Assembly (NCBI RefSeq): GCF_042453785.1
Contig: NC_091671.1
Location: 36,037,001 to 36,101,000, forward strand
DNA: 64,000 nt
Direction: 5' to 3'
Origin: Malus domestica
Lineage: Eukaryota > Streptophyta > Magnoliopsida > Rosales > Rosaceae
Every line of letters starts with the position of its first letter. Within the stretch, counting starts at the first letter, position 1. Under the pieces are notes generated by a model. It ran no database searches. It was not told the origin of the DNA and saw only the letters and a program-made list of their open reading frames with translations. The position numbers and the translations under genes are program-made. Below, piece by piece: positions 45,681 to 55,330 of the stretch.

Positions 45681-46120
45681 GAAACAAAACCATGAGGGCG
45701 TTGTCGGGGCCCAAAGCAAACAATATCGTGCTACCGTGGAGTCGAGCCCGAGATGTGGTGGGAGCTTGGGGCGGGATGTGACAATTTGGTATCAGAGCCA
45801 CTCCTTGGTAGTGAGTCAGTGGTCTTAGACAGTTGGACATGGGACTGGTGGCCAACCAACGGAACGGGGTGGCTGCTTGTGTTCCTGGGATTTGGGACAA
45901 TTTTGGAAAGTGAAATTTGGGACAGGAGGGTTTTGTCGTGTGGAGAGTAAGGGGAGTTAAGGTGGGGGAGTAAAGTGAAATCTGGGAAAAGGGTAGGGAT
46001 AATTGAAACGGGTGGGATTGGAATGGGGATGGGGACCAGTGGTCCCCCCGTTTTTGTTTTTTTTTTATTTGCTTAGACAATAAACGACGCCGTTTAACAA
46101 AAAAATTTAATTTTTTTTTA

Positions 46121-46153
46121 CTAGGCCCAAAACGACATGTCGTTTTGGCCTAG
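46121..46153. repeat. Near-perfect palindrome
   Basis: CTAGGCCCAAAACGACA followed by TGTCGTTTTGGCCTAG: 16-bp arms with one unpaired C and no spacer. It lies in the internal region next to the Cassandra fragment. Confidence 0.7.
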
Positions 46154-46320
46154 ATTTTAAAATTAAAAAAAAACCCTGCGCGCAGGGAACTGCGCAGTGC
46201 AGGTTTCTGGTTTCACAGAACCACCGCGATTCCCAATTTCCGGCCGAACTAGGGGGGTTCAAGTGTTGCTCCTGCCTTTGTTTTCCGGCGAACAGAGGGG
46301 CGGCCGCCCCCCTTCGCTCC

Positions 46321-46785
46321 TATGTAGCTTCGCCCTAATGACTGACCAACTTTGTCGTCAAACAGGGAGTTTACTGGATAATTAACTCCAGCTACAAGCC
46401 AGTCTCCAGCACACTGCATTAATCCATTTTCTTCAGCACGTGGCATAATTCCAAATAAAGGACTCAACCTACCGATGCATGCATGTATGACTCATCAAGA
46501 AAATGATCTTCTCCAGATCTATTTTGTAGAGATCGTAAGTGTCTTTATATTTTAACTGTTAATCGTATATCGTATGATCAATTTTTATCATATACTATTT
46601 ATATTAAATTTTAAATTATAAAAATCAAATAAATCATAACCGCACGATATATAAGATCCAGCAAACACAAAGTTCATATACCAACCACTTGCCATAAATA
46701 GAATAATATCTTATCCCCATAAAAATCTAGAAATTGAGATAGACAAGTTTGACAATTAATATATTTCAATTTTGGCAAATACGCA
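46321..46785. other. Unit A spacer, left part
   Basis: Matches unit B from about 52000 onward (for example CTCCAGCTACAAGCCAG). It is duplicated upstream sequence of EP1-like genes; no gene is seen. Confidence 0.5.
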
Positions 46786-46794
46786 CGGGCCATA

Positions 46795-47467
46795 GGTCTG
46801 TTGTCCTCTACGTTGTGTCCTCTTTTTTTATTTTTTGACAGGTATCTTTCAATTTAACTCAAATTTAACACTGTTAATTTTTTTATAAATTTAAATATAA
46901 AAAAAACTAAAAACTAAAGTAATACAAAAACCAAGAATAAACTCCTGAGTTCCACCCACTTCAACCCATTGCCGCCGATCGACAAACTATAGAACTAGCA
47001 AACATTCTGTCAAGTTATTAGGATTTGGGGATTGAAGGAAGATATCTAATCAATTGAATATTGTGAAATTTGTAAGGATTGAACAGACGACGATGGTCGA
47101 GATTTAAATCGACGCAAAGACAACTCTAAAATCCGATCGTCTTCATCGACAAGAGGGAGGAAGAGGGATAAATACAAAGAAATAATGCTTGGACTATAAT
47201 TAGATCCTACATCCCCAACAAAGGAAACCTTGCAGATGGTGAGAAAATGCAGCTGACAAGCATGGTGGGGAGGAGATTGGGGGTTGGTGGCTGCGAGACA
47301 ATGTTGGTTGGGTTTTTGGTTTTGTTTTTTGTTTAACTTCAATTTTTATTTTTTTAATTAAACTTAATTGAAAGTTTAACAGTGTTAGATATGAAGTTAA
47401 ATAGAGAGACTAGTGTTAAAAATAGAACTGGGACACAAAGGAGACACGAAATAGGAGACAGCAGACC
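46795..47467. mobile_element. Mutator-like MITE present only in unit A
   Basis: Ends GGTCTGTTGTC and GACAGCAGACC are inverted repeats that continue inwards with gaps (GTGTCC/GGACAC). Flanks CGGGCCATA (46786-46794) and TGGGCCATA (47468-47476) agree at 8 of 9 positions, fitting a 9-bp Mutator-type duplication. Unit B lacks the element at the matching place (about 52290). Confidence 0.7.
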
Positions 47468-47476
47468 TGGGCCATA

Positions 47477-48602
47477 TGCACGAGAGTCTGCTTTCAAAGA
47501 GATGATGGGATCTGATCTTGCACCATGATTGACTCCTTCGTTTTACTACTCGATTTATAAATTTTTATAATCAGAGTTATTTATATTATAAATTATTTTA
47601 TAAAGATTAATTTAAAAGAAATATTTATTAAAATTACATTTGTTTAGTTTATTAATTGTAACAATTAATAATACTAGTTTTATTCATATTTTAACCATCA
47701 ATTGAATTATTTCTCTATTTATTAGAAATATGATACAAATACTGGTACAAATAGATAAGTGTAGCATTATTCTGTAGTAAATAAATTGAGGGTTTGTAAT
47801 TGTTTTACAGAATTCGTCCATCTGTTTTAATATATTTGAATTACTAAATGGTTTCATATTTAATTGAATTTTTGAAGAAATATCTTTAGAGAGCAATTTA
47901 TGCCATGAACAGTTCTGATAATAAGTATAAAGTTCTGTAAATCGGCGACATAGTGAATTTAGGAGGAACTCCTCAATCATTAAGGAGCCAAGTTAATTTG
48001 GTTTGTAAATTCAAATCCTCAATAGCTAGCAAGTCGCATATACAATTAACCAGATGCCAACTTCAGTTTCTCCTCGTGGGTGGCTTTTATCTTTGCCACT
48101 AGTCCATTACCACTCACTCCGAAGTGTATCTTGGTCCAACATCATACGGTTGTCCAGAGAGTTCACTGAGTTTGTTGACGAACAAAAGTTGACCAACTCA
48201 TAGTGGATGAAGGTGGCCTCTAATGGGGTGCTCCGGTTAATAAGTGCAGATGTTAAATAATCTACTGGGAACAGGGCAGCTCTGAGGGGGTGCAAAATGT
48301 GAGATCGCACAGGGCCCCTTATTTTTTGGGGCCATATATATATAAAAGGCGTGAACATGGTCACAATGCTTTCTTGGCAGAGTTGTCAACCAGCAGTATT
48401 GTCATTTACTTGTGCATGGGTTTGACTCCACAATTGCTCATGTTTATTAATTTTGATTTTTTGCCAACTATGCTAGGTTTTCTTTCCTATTGGGCATTGT
48501 CCGGGTAACCATTTTGGGTCTTTTTCTAAGCTAGACTATTTGTTGTTTAATTTCTTTCATTGTTTGTTCAAAAAAAAAAAAACATTTCTTTCATTATCTA
48601 TA
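47477..48602. other. Unit A spacer, middle part
   Basis: Parallels 52330-52740 and 53655-53760 of unit B (GCCAACTTCAGTTTCTCCTC; GTGGATGAAGGTGGCCTC). A poly(A) run at about 48569-48580 may end a small retroposon. No gene seen. Confidence 0.45.
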
Positions 48603-48924
48603 TCTATATATATAAAGTGAGTACCCTAAAATGGTGAAACATTCACAATACCATAAATTGTCCTTTAAGAATTTCATAAATTACAATTGAACCAAAAGAA
48701 GCTAAAGTATTTAACCATATTTTTATTTTGAATGAATTTAATATTTAAAATTATAGGAAAAAAAACAAAACCTCCCACATTAGTGGGTGGTTTCACATTT
48801 TTAATTCATTTCTTCTTTTTTTTTTAAATAATTTTTTTTAAAAAATATGTAAATTAATTATTTAAATAAAAGATATATAAAAATGTCAATTGCCACACGC
48901 GTATACGTGTGGCAAGAGGGTAGT
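48603..48924 (+). mobile_element. Helitron-like non-autonomous element, copy 3
   Basis: Begins TCTATATATATAAAG and ends with the hairpin GCCACACG/CGTGTGGC (48892-48913) followed by 11 bases ending GTAG before T. That is the Helitron 3' layout with CTAG changed to GTAG. Absent from unit B. No coding capacity. Confidence 0.45.
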
Positions 48925-49404
48925 ATAATGTAATCTTTGCGAATAAATATGCAATTAGTAATATCATAATTAATTAAAATTCTTAAAAGTCTAAAAATAT
49001 AATCTTTTAAAAGCCCCTCCCTTACTTGACACCATTTAATAGAATACATTTTTGGGCTAGCCAAAGATTCTTTGATGCTTCAGTTAACTAAGAGTGATTA
49101 AAGGGTCATGTGGTAGGAGAGATTTTTCAATGTGACCGTCACACGAGATAGTACATCACGTGTCGTTATATAAATAGTGTGATATGTGTGTTAAAAAGTT
49201 AATAACTTAAAAAATAAAATTTCTCACCACTTACATAAAAACACGTGATGTACATGGTAGTGTTTAGGGTAGTAAATGGTTATTATATACCTATAAAAGT
49301 TAATATTGGCTTTCCTTCTATTAAGAAATAACCTACCTAAAATTGTTCACCATTATTGTGATTCAATTCTACAATATCATGTGTAATTTTCTGTTTGTGC
49401 AGTA
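48925..49404. other. Unit A spacer, right part
   Basis: Parallels 53770-53970 of unit B (TCTTTGATGCTT, then TTTCTATTAAGAAAT). No gene. It leads into the EP1 fragment at 49405. Confidence 0.45.
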
Positions 49405-49450
49405 GCAAAGGGAGCAAGCATACGATAGCTTGTATCATATTCTGTAATGA
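49405..49450 (-). pseudogene. EP1-like 5' fragment at the end of unit A
   Basis: The minus strand reads ITEYDTSYRMLAPFA, matching ITEYDASYRMLDPFA of copies A and B. Only about 15 codons remain. The equivalent fragment ends unit B at 53975, so both units terminate inside an EP1-like gene. Confidence 0.85.
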
Positions 49451-49656
49451 AAAAATAAAAAATAAAAAAATATTTGCGCTTCACGAAATTAATACTTTTA
49501 TGCAAAGGCCTAGAGGCTACCTGAAAGTACATGAAATCGTCATAATCTCTCAAAAACACAAGGCTCTGACCCGATAACTAAAATGGACCAAATGCAAATA
49601 CAGTAATAAAGTGATCTATCCCATTCTAGGTGTACTTAAATTGATATAACCCACTT

Positions 49657-50982
49657 TTAGTGGTTAGGTGCCTTGATGTAACCCACATGAGTTGAATTGG
49701 CTACTTTGGTCAATGTTTTCAAATCATAAGCAATCCAACATCTTGATGTATCCTGTTTGAAAAAGTAGCCCAAACACTTGCAGTCCGAAGTACACTTCTT
49801 AGCACAATCGTTTTCTTTCATAGCAGCTCCACTAGTGTACTTGCTCGAAAAATGATCAACCCCTTCAACTTTATAGTAGTGGAAGCTTTTTGCATCGCAT
49901 GAAGTCAGCTTCTCAGGCGCACAACTCTTGCTCCAACCCAATAGTCCCTTAGAAGAAGGGCAGGCAACACATTGACTGTCCTCACAAAGGCCAAATGTCC
50001 CACATTGCTCAGGCAATTGGCACTCAGTTTCCCATATCAAATTATCTCTATCAAAAAGAGCGAAGGTCACCTCCCATGCACCAATATCCACCTTGTCGTT
50101 GTAAGTGTAAAACTTGACATTCCCATCGATTCCGAGCCTAATTAAGGAACGTTGATGTGCTGTTGTATTTAGGCCTATCGAGATAAATGTTTCCACTTGA
50201 GGAAGAGTTTGCCACTCGATAATCTAGGGTTAGGTCGTAAGCATGACCCTCATCAGTTTCTGGGGCACCATTTAGTGTCACGAGGACCAGTGAGTCCTGA
50301 ATAGTAATTCGTTGAGAAAATGAGAAGTAGAGTTGCGGTTTTGGAGAGTGCTGCTCTTGTAGTACAAAGCCAACCCTTTGGGCTCCATCACCAAGCTGTA
50401 AGGTCCATCTTTGTTTTCTTTCTCGACTGCACGACTTACAAGCTTGCTTACCGCCCCAGCTCGCAGAGATTGACCCATGAGCAAAGTGTCTGTTGGGTAA
50501 TCAAAGCTTTGCCAAATAAACTTGCCCTTTGAGTTGTGAAGGACCATGTTGCCATTTGGAAGCAACTTGAAGCCTACCACACCTTTGTTGGCGGTGTTGG
50601 TTTGCCAAGCCACTTTGCCAGTGGCATGGGCCAAGATGAGGTTTCCATTTGTCCCAAATGTTAGGGTGGCATTTTCGCCGACTGGGTTTCCCCTGTTGGC
50701 TTCCCAAACCCACCGAAAGAGCGACTCCGACCGCCTCAAACCCATGCGCAGAGCAAGACTGAAGGCATTTGGGGTGGTGTTGTAGAAAGCAAGTTGGAAG
50801 GGGGCGGCAAAAGGATCAAGCATACGATAGCTTGCATCATATTCTGTAATGAAAGGCCCAAATTCTCCTTCGTTGACGTACGTGAAAGTTTGATTTGCTG
50901 GAACTTGAGCTTGAGCAATGAATGCAAATAGTGAGAAAAGAAAGAAGGAGAACAATGACATGGTGAAGGTTGGGAACTGCAT
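49657..50982 (-). pseudogene. EP1-like glycoprotein, copy B (two compensating frameshifts)
   Basis: The ATG at 50982 (or 50961) opens a signal peptide (LFSFFLFSLFAFIAQAQ) and B-lectin region to 50278, where a frameshift leads to a stop. The C-terminal half (Cys-rich and PAN domains, all conserved Cys present) is open from 50196 to 49657. Compared with copy A, one base is lost at about 50338 and four are gained at about 50145, net +3, so the frame is right at both ends but wrong for about 190 bases. The leader is also altered: a MITE lies six bases upstream of the first ATG and a 49-bp tandem duplication repeats the start region. Confidence 0.92.
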
Positions 50983-50988
50983 TGTTTA

Positions 50989-51486
50989 GGCCATCTCCAA
51001 CCGATGACATGGTGAAGGTTGGGAACTGCATTGTTTAGGCCGTCTCCAACCGAGGGTCATAGGGCCAAATATAATTTATTATTTAAAAACAAATTTTGTG
51101 AAATAGAAGTTATAGGAAAAAAATGGAATTTAAAAAAAAATATGAAACAAATTTTGTGAAATAGAAGTTATAGGAAAAAATAGAAGTTATATGAAAATTT
51201 TTGTAAATAAAAAATAATAATAAAACTGTAAAAAAAAACAAAAAACAAATGCAACGGCTACTAGCCGTTGCATTTGAATTTTTTCTTAAGAAATCATGTT
51301 GGTTATAACCGACAAAATTAACAAAACATTAAGAAAAAAAAAATAGCCAACCCTCTAGCTTCCAGCCCTCTCTGATTCCATGGGCCCTCCTAGATTCCAG
51401 AGCCCTCTGGCCTAGCCCTCGGTTGGAGACGGTTTCGGGCTATTTTCAGCCCTCCGACCCTCTGGACCCTTCGGTTGGAGATGGCC
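50989..51486. mobile_element. PIF/Harbinger-like MITE in the leader of EP1-like copy B
   Basis: Ends GGCCATCTCCAACCGA and TCGGTTGGAGATGGCC are perfect 16-bp inverted repeats. TTA flanks both sides (50986-50988 and 51487-51489), a Harbinger-type target. A second, inner pair (CCGTCTCCAACCGAGGG at 51040-51056 and its complement at 51416-51432) and a duplicated flank show rearrangement. Copy A has the uninterrupted leader at the same place. The element separates the promoter (TATA near 51516-51528) from the start codon. Confidence 0.85.
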
Positions 51487-51489
51487 TTA

Positions 51490-52737
51490 TGTTGTAGAGC
51501 AATGACATGGTGGTCTATTAATTTATACTAGTGTATGAGGGCTAACCACAGTCATCGAACGAGAGTTTAAACTTTTACATAGATTTGGACTGAATGTGAA
51601 TTTGGATCTTGAAAATGATGGTCAAAAAATTCATCTAGTTGCTTGAGAGTCTTTTTTTCTTTTTTGGGTAACAGTTGCTTTGGAGTCTTTAAACGCCAAA
51701 TTTGAACAATATGGAAACCCTACATTTTGGTATCAGTAGGGTACAATTTTTATATGTGGATCAACTTTCATGTTAAAGTTTTTTACTATGCGCCAGAGTA
51801 TACTATATTTAGATTTTTAATTGTTGAATTTTTACGAACGAATCATTAGTCACATATTCAGTACATGATACACACTAAAATATAATAAAATTGTCGTGAA
51901 AGTGATAACTGTACACAACTGTTATTTGGTGAAATATGTAGCAACTTGATTTGACGAAACAAAAAATCTAGCAACTTGGGGATGTAATTACTCAGGGGGC
52001 GCATACTGTGATGGCCGACGGACCAACTTTCTTGTCAAACAGGGAGGCTACTAGATAATGTACTCCAGCTACAAGCCAGGCTCCAGCACACTCCATCAAT
52101 CCATTTCGGCATGAGGCATGTTTCAACCAAAGGGCTCAAACGGTCAAACCCACTCATGCATGTGCACGTATGACTCACCAAACACAAAGTTTAAACACCA
52201 ACAACCTTTCCATATTAGATCTTATCCACACAAAATTTAGAAACTGAGATGGACAAGTTTTGACAGTTAATATATTTTATCTTTAGCAATATGAACGAGA
52301 TTCCGGGTCCAAAGAAAGATGAGATGGTCCTGAATCGTGTTACTCCTCAATTCATTTACTAGCATAACGATTTACAGAATTTCTTATTAATGATCGGAAT
52401 CGTTCATAGTATAAATCACTCTATAAAGATTTTTTCTATAAAAAAAATTTAATTAAAACTAAATTTGTTTAGTCAATCAATTGCAAGAACAGATAGATAA
52501 TTCGTAATTCTTTTATTAAATTCGTTTATCTATTTTTATATATTTGGATGACCAAATGATCTCATATTTAATTGATTTTTTTACAGAAATGATACTTACA
52601 AAGTAGGAATTCCTTCTCAATTATTGAGCAGCCAAGTTAATTTCGTTTGTAAATTCAAATCCTCATTTGTTAGCAAGTAACATATACGATTAACCAGATG
52701 CCAACTTCAGTTTCTCCTCGTGGGAGGCTTATATATA
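51490..52737. other. Unit B spacer
   Basis: Duplicate of the EP1-like upstream region of unit A, including a weakened TATA box at 51516-51528, the AAACGCCAA-type promoter motif near 51690 and GCTCCAGCACACTCCAT near 52080. No gene seen. Confidence 0.5.
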
Positions 52738-53654
52738 TAGAAAGTCTTTAAAGGAAGGAATCCCTATTTTTTATTTATTTTTTTATAAAAATGGGGATTG
52801 CTTGTTGAGTCCTTACCACATCGAACTTTAATAATCCGAATCGTCTATTTTTCAAGTTGCACCTCATAGATCATCTTACAAAGTATTAGCTAAATCGAAA
52901 ATATTTGAGGCATCTAACTGAGTTCAAAGAAATTGACGAACATTTTGTTCCTAAGAAACAATGAAATTTCAATGTGTTAATTACACAAGCAAATTGTTTC
53001 GGATTAAATTGAATTTTTGCAAGGATGATCTATGAATCGAGACTTACAAAATAGAGAGTTCGGATTGTTGAAATCCAACAGTTCACTAGACTTGTTGATA
53101 AAACCTCCTCCTGAGGGTTGGGTAAAGCTTAATGTTGAAGGGTGTCGCAAGGGGGAGGCCAATTTCATTGGTGATGGCGGTGTCCTCAGAGACTCGTTAG
53201 GACATGAGTTTCTGGTTTTTGTGCTAATCTTGGTTGAGGTGAGATTCTATGTGTTGAAGTTTGGAAAGTTTTTATTGGGCTGTAAATTGTATGGAAAATG
53301 AAATTAAGAAGATTATGATGTAATCAGATTATGCTCTTGTGGTTCAATGATTTCAAATGCAAAAGTGGATAATCACCCTCTGGGAAGTTTAATACTGAAT
53401 TGTCGTGCCCTTATGCACTAAATTTGGTCTTGTGAAATTCGTCATATCTATCGTGAAAAGAATTTTGTTGCTGATGATTTGGCTCGTTTCAGTTTGTCAT
53501 GCAGTTTGAGTACATTCTTTTTTGAACAAGCTCATCCTTCTTGTCATCGGTTACTAGTTGCAGATATAGCTGGAGTCTCGTGACATCGTGATATGCCTAT
53601 GTAATTTTCCTTTTCTTTTGGGCTTATGCTCTGTTGTTAACCCAAAAAAAAAAA
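52738..53654 (+). mobile_element. 5'-truncated LINE with RNase H region and poly(A)
   Basis: Breaks the unit A/unit B alignment at GAGGCTT (52734) and ends in a poly(A) run at 53642-53653, after which unit B resumes. It contains the RNase H-like 3' part of a plant LINE ORF2. Absent from unit A, so it inserted after the duplication. Confidence 0.8.
53032..53582 (+). pseudogene. LINE RNase H-like fragment
   Basis: The frame from 53032 shows PPPEGWVKLNVEGCRKG and GDGGVLRDSLGHE, the start of the RVT_3/RNase H domain of plant LINEs, with Glu in place of the usual first Asp (LNVDG). After a frameshift the end of the domain is still visible near 53440-53570 (EIRHIYREKNFVADDLARF). Stops in between; not functional. 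Confidence 0.82.
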
Positions 53655-54010
53655 AGTTAGACCAATGAGTGGTGGATGAAGGTGGCCTCTAATGGCGTGC
53701 TCTAGTTAACAGGTGGGGATGCTAGATAATCTACATGGAAAGAAAATATAGAATGGCACCAGTTTGGTACAAGCAGAAGAGTCTTTGATGCTTAAGTTAG
53801 TTAAGAGTGATTAAGGGGCCACATGGTTGGTGTTTAGGGTAGTAACTGGTAATAGTGGCTTTCTTTCTATTAAGAAATGACTTACATGGAATGATTTACT
53901 GTTATTGTAGCATCTTAGCTTAATAATACAATGTCATGTGTAATTTTTTTTTTCGTGCAAGAGGGAAGCACAGGGAGAGCAAGCATGTGATAGCTTGTAT
54001 CATACTATGT

Positions 54011-54352
54011 TAGGCCTGACAAATAGGTCATGTTTGTTGTGATCTTATTTGGTGATCTAATTCGTTAATGGGTCGTATCATTTTGTGTCGGGTTAACAGA
54101 CATGTAAGAAATTGACAAGCCTAACAACTAAATCTAGCAAATGATATCTTATTGTGTTCTTAATAGGTGATCCGATAACAACTTGAATCGTTTACGGATT
54201 CTTAACGAGATACTCAATAACAACCCGAATTGTTTGTGAATTCTTAATAAGTGACCCGATAACAACCCAAATCGTTAACAAACTGACTTGAAATCCATTA
54301 TTTTTGTATTATTCATGTCGAGCTAACAGATCATGCAAGAAATTGTCAAGCT
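54011..54352. mobile_element. Insertion in EP1-like copy C, hAT-like repeat
   Basis: Starts TAGGCCTGACAAA and ends TTGTCAAGCTA, an imperfect inverted repeat. Internally it carries repeats of GACCCGATAACAACCC-type sequence. The target duplication is not preserved, so the hAT assignment is tentative. Confidence 0.45.
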
Positions 54353-54407
54353 ACCCAAATTCTTCTTCTTCATTGATGTACTTGAAAATTTGATTTGCTG
54401 GAACTTT

Positions 54408-54727
54408 TATTTTTATTTTTTATCGAATGTAAAATTCATTACCAAGAGAGCATAAGTACATACATGGGGGGCCTTGTACTCAAAAATAAAAAAAGTACAT
54501 ACATGGGGCCCAATTACATTTTAAAGCACAAAACAAAAAAGGAACCCTCAAGACAGTACTTAACGAGAGCCCAACCCAAGAGAAAAGCCCTAAACAGAAA
54601 AACAGAGAAACAATAAAAATCCTAAAAAAACCAGCTTCCTCTGCCGCCATTGAAGTACCTGCCGCAGACCACAAATCATCATTCCATGCTGGAGATCTCA
54701 CCAAACACAGCCCCATAATCGGAAAAG
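54408..54727 (-). mobile_element. LINE 3' tail inserted in EP1-like copy C
   Basis: On the minus strand the sequence ends GAATTTTACATTCGAT followed by an A-rich tail (TTTATTTTTATTTTTTA on the plus strand at 54406-54422), typical of a truncated plant LINE. It lies between signal peptide and mature N-terminus of the EP1 fragment. Confidence 0.55.
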
Positions 54728-54770
54728 AAGAAGAGTGAGAAAATGACTATGGAGGGTAGTGACATGGTTA

Positions 54771-54990
54771 GAGCAACTCCAGCCATGGAGCCCTCCCCCT
54801 GGCAATCCACTATTTAATCCACCCTATTGAACAGTAACTGCCTTAAATGAATAGTAACTACCATTAATGAACAGTAATTGACATTTACATCTCCACCCTT
54901 GGAACCCTCCCCCTGGCAATAAACAATTAAAATAATAATTTTTTTTGTTTGTTTAAATAATAAAAAATTGCAACCGGTCCCCCCCCTCTC

Positions 54991-55023
<33 letters not shown>

Positions 55024-55202
55024 CACAAAAAAACATAAAAAATTGTAAAACCCTCGGGCCACAGGCCCGTCGACTCCCCACCCCCCCTTCGCTCGGGCTT
55101 CCACCGTCGCTCGGCCTCCACACGGCTGGAGCTGCACCCACCGGCCCGAGGGCCCTTTCTCCTCCCCTGTGGCCCGAGCAACCAGCATGGCTGGAACTGC
55201 TC
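54771..55202. mobile_element. PIF/Harbinger-like MITE in EP1-like copy C
   Basis: 432 bp with inverted ends GAGCAACTCCAGCCATG and CATGGCTGGAACTGCTC (15 of 17 match). TTA flanks both ends (54768-54770 and 55203-55205). The intact paralog at 58586-58592 shows the empty site, a single GGTTAGT. The interior contains a CT microsatellite (about 54985-55022) and GC-rich sequence. Confidence 0.88.
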
Positions 55203-55330
55203 TTAGTTGGGGGGAAGACATTTTTGGGTAGTTTATGTTCTAAAGCTTTGGAAGCAAACATTTATATATATTTAACTATGAGGGCTACTGTAGTTATTGA
55301 CAAATTTATAATTTGGATTAAATTTTGATG

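Larger units (their letters stand above)
45493..46320 (+). mobile_element. Cassandra-type TRIM retrotransposon (single LTR plus internal part)
   Basis: The LTR at 45493-45783 runs TGTAACATCCC to GGGATGTGACA and encloses a 5S rRNA-derived domain, the defining feature of Cassandra elements. The PBS (TGGTATCAGAGCC) starts at 45787. No second LTR follows. Comparison with unit B indicates foreign sequence from about 45440 to 46320, so the 3' LTR was lost or the insertion is truncated. No coding capacity, as expected for a TRIM. Confidence 0.85.
53975..55330 (-). pseudogene. EP1-like copy C: 5' end torn by three insertions
   Basis: Minus-strand order: upstream region and leader (55330-55206, matching 58700-58595), the signal-peptide part (54770-54731), the mature N-terminus (54407-54354, like KFVNEGEFG), and a last piece (54010-53975, like YDASYRML). 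The three gaps hold a Harbinger-like MITE, a LINE tail and a hAT-like repeat. The gene has no B-lectin core or PAN domain, since it ends where unit B ends. It is closest in its upstream part to the intact copy at 57284-58606. Confidence 0.82.

Noticed and set aside
54814..55261. Arg/Glu-rich open frames
   Set aside because: They translate the CT microsatellite and GC-rich core of a MITE.
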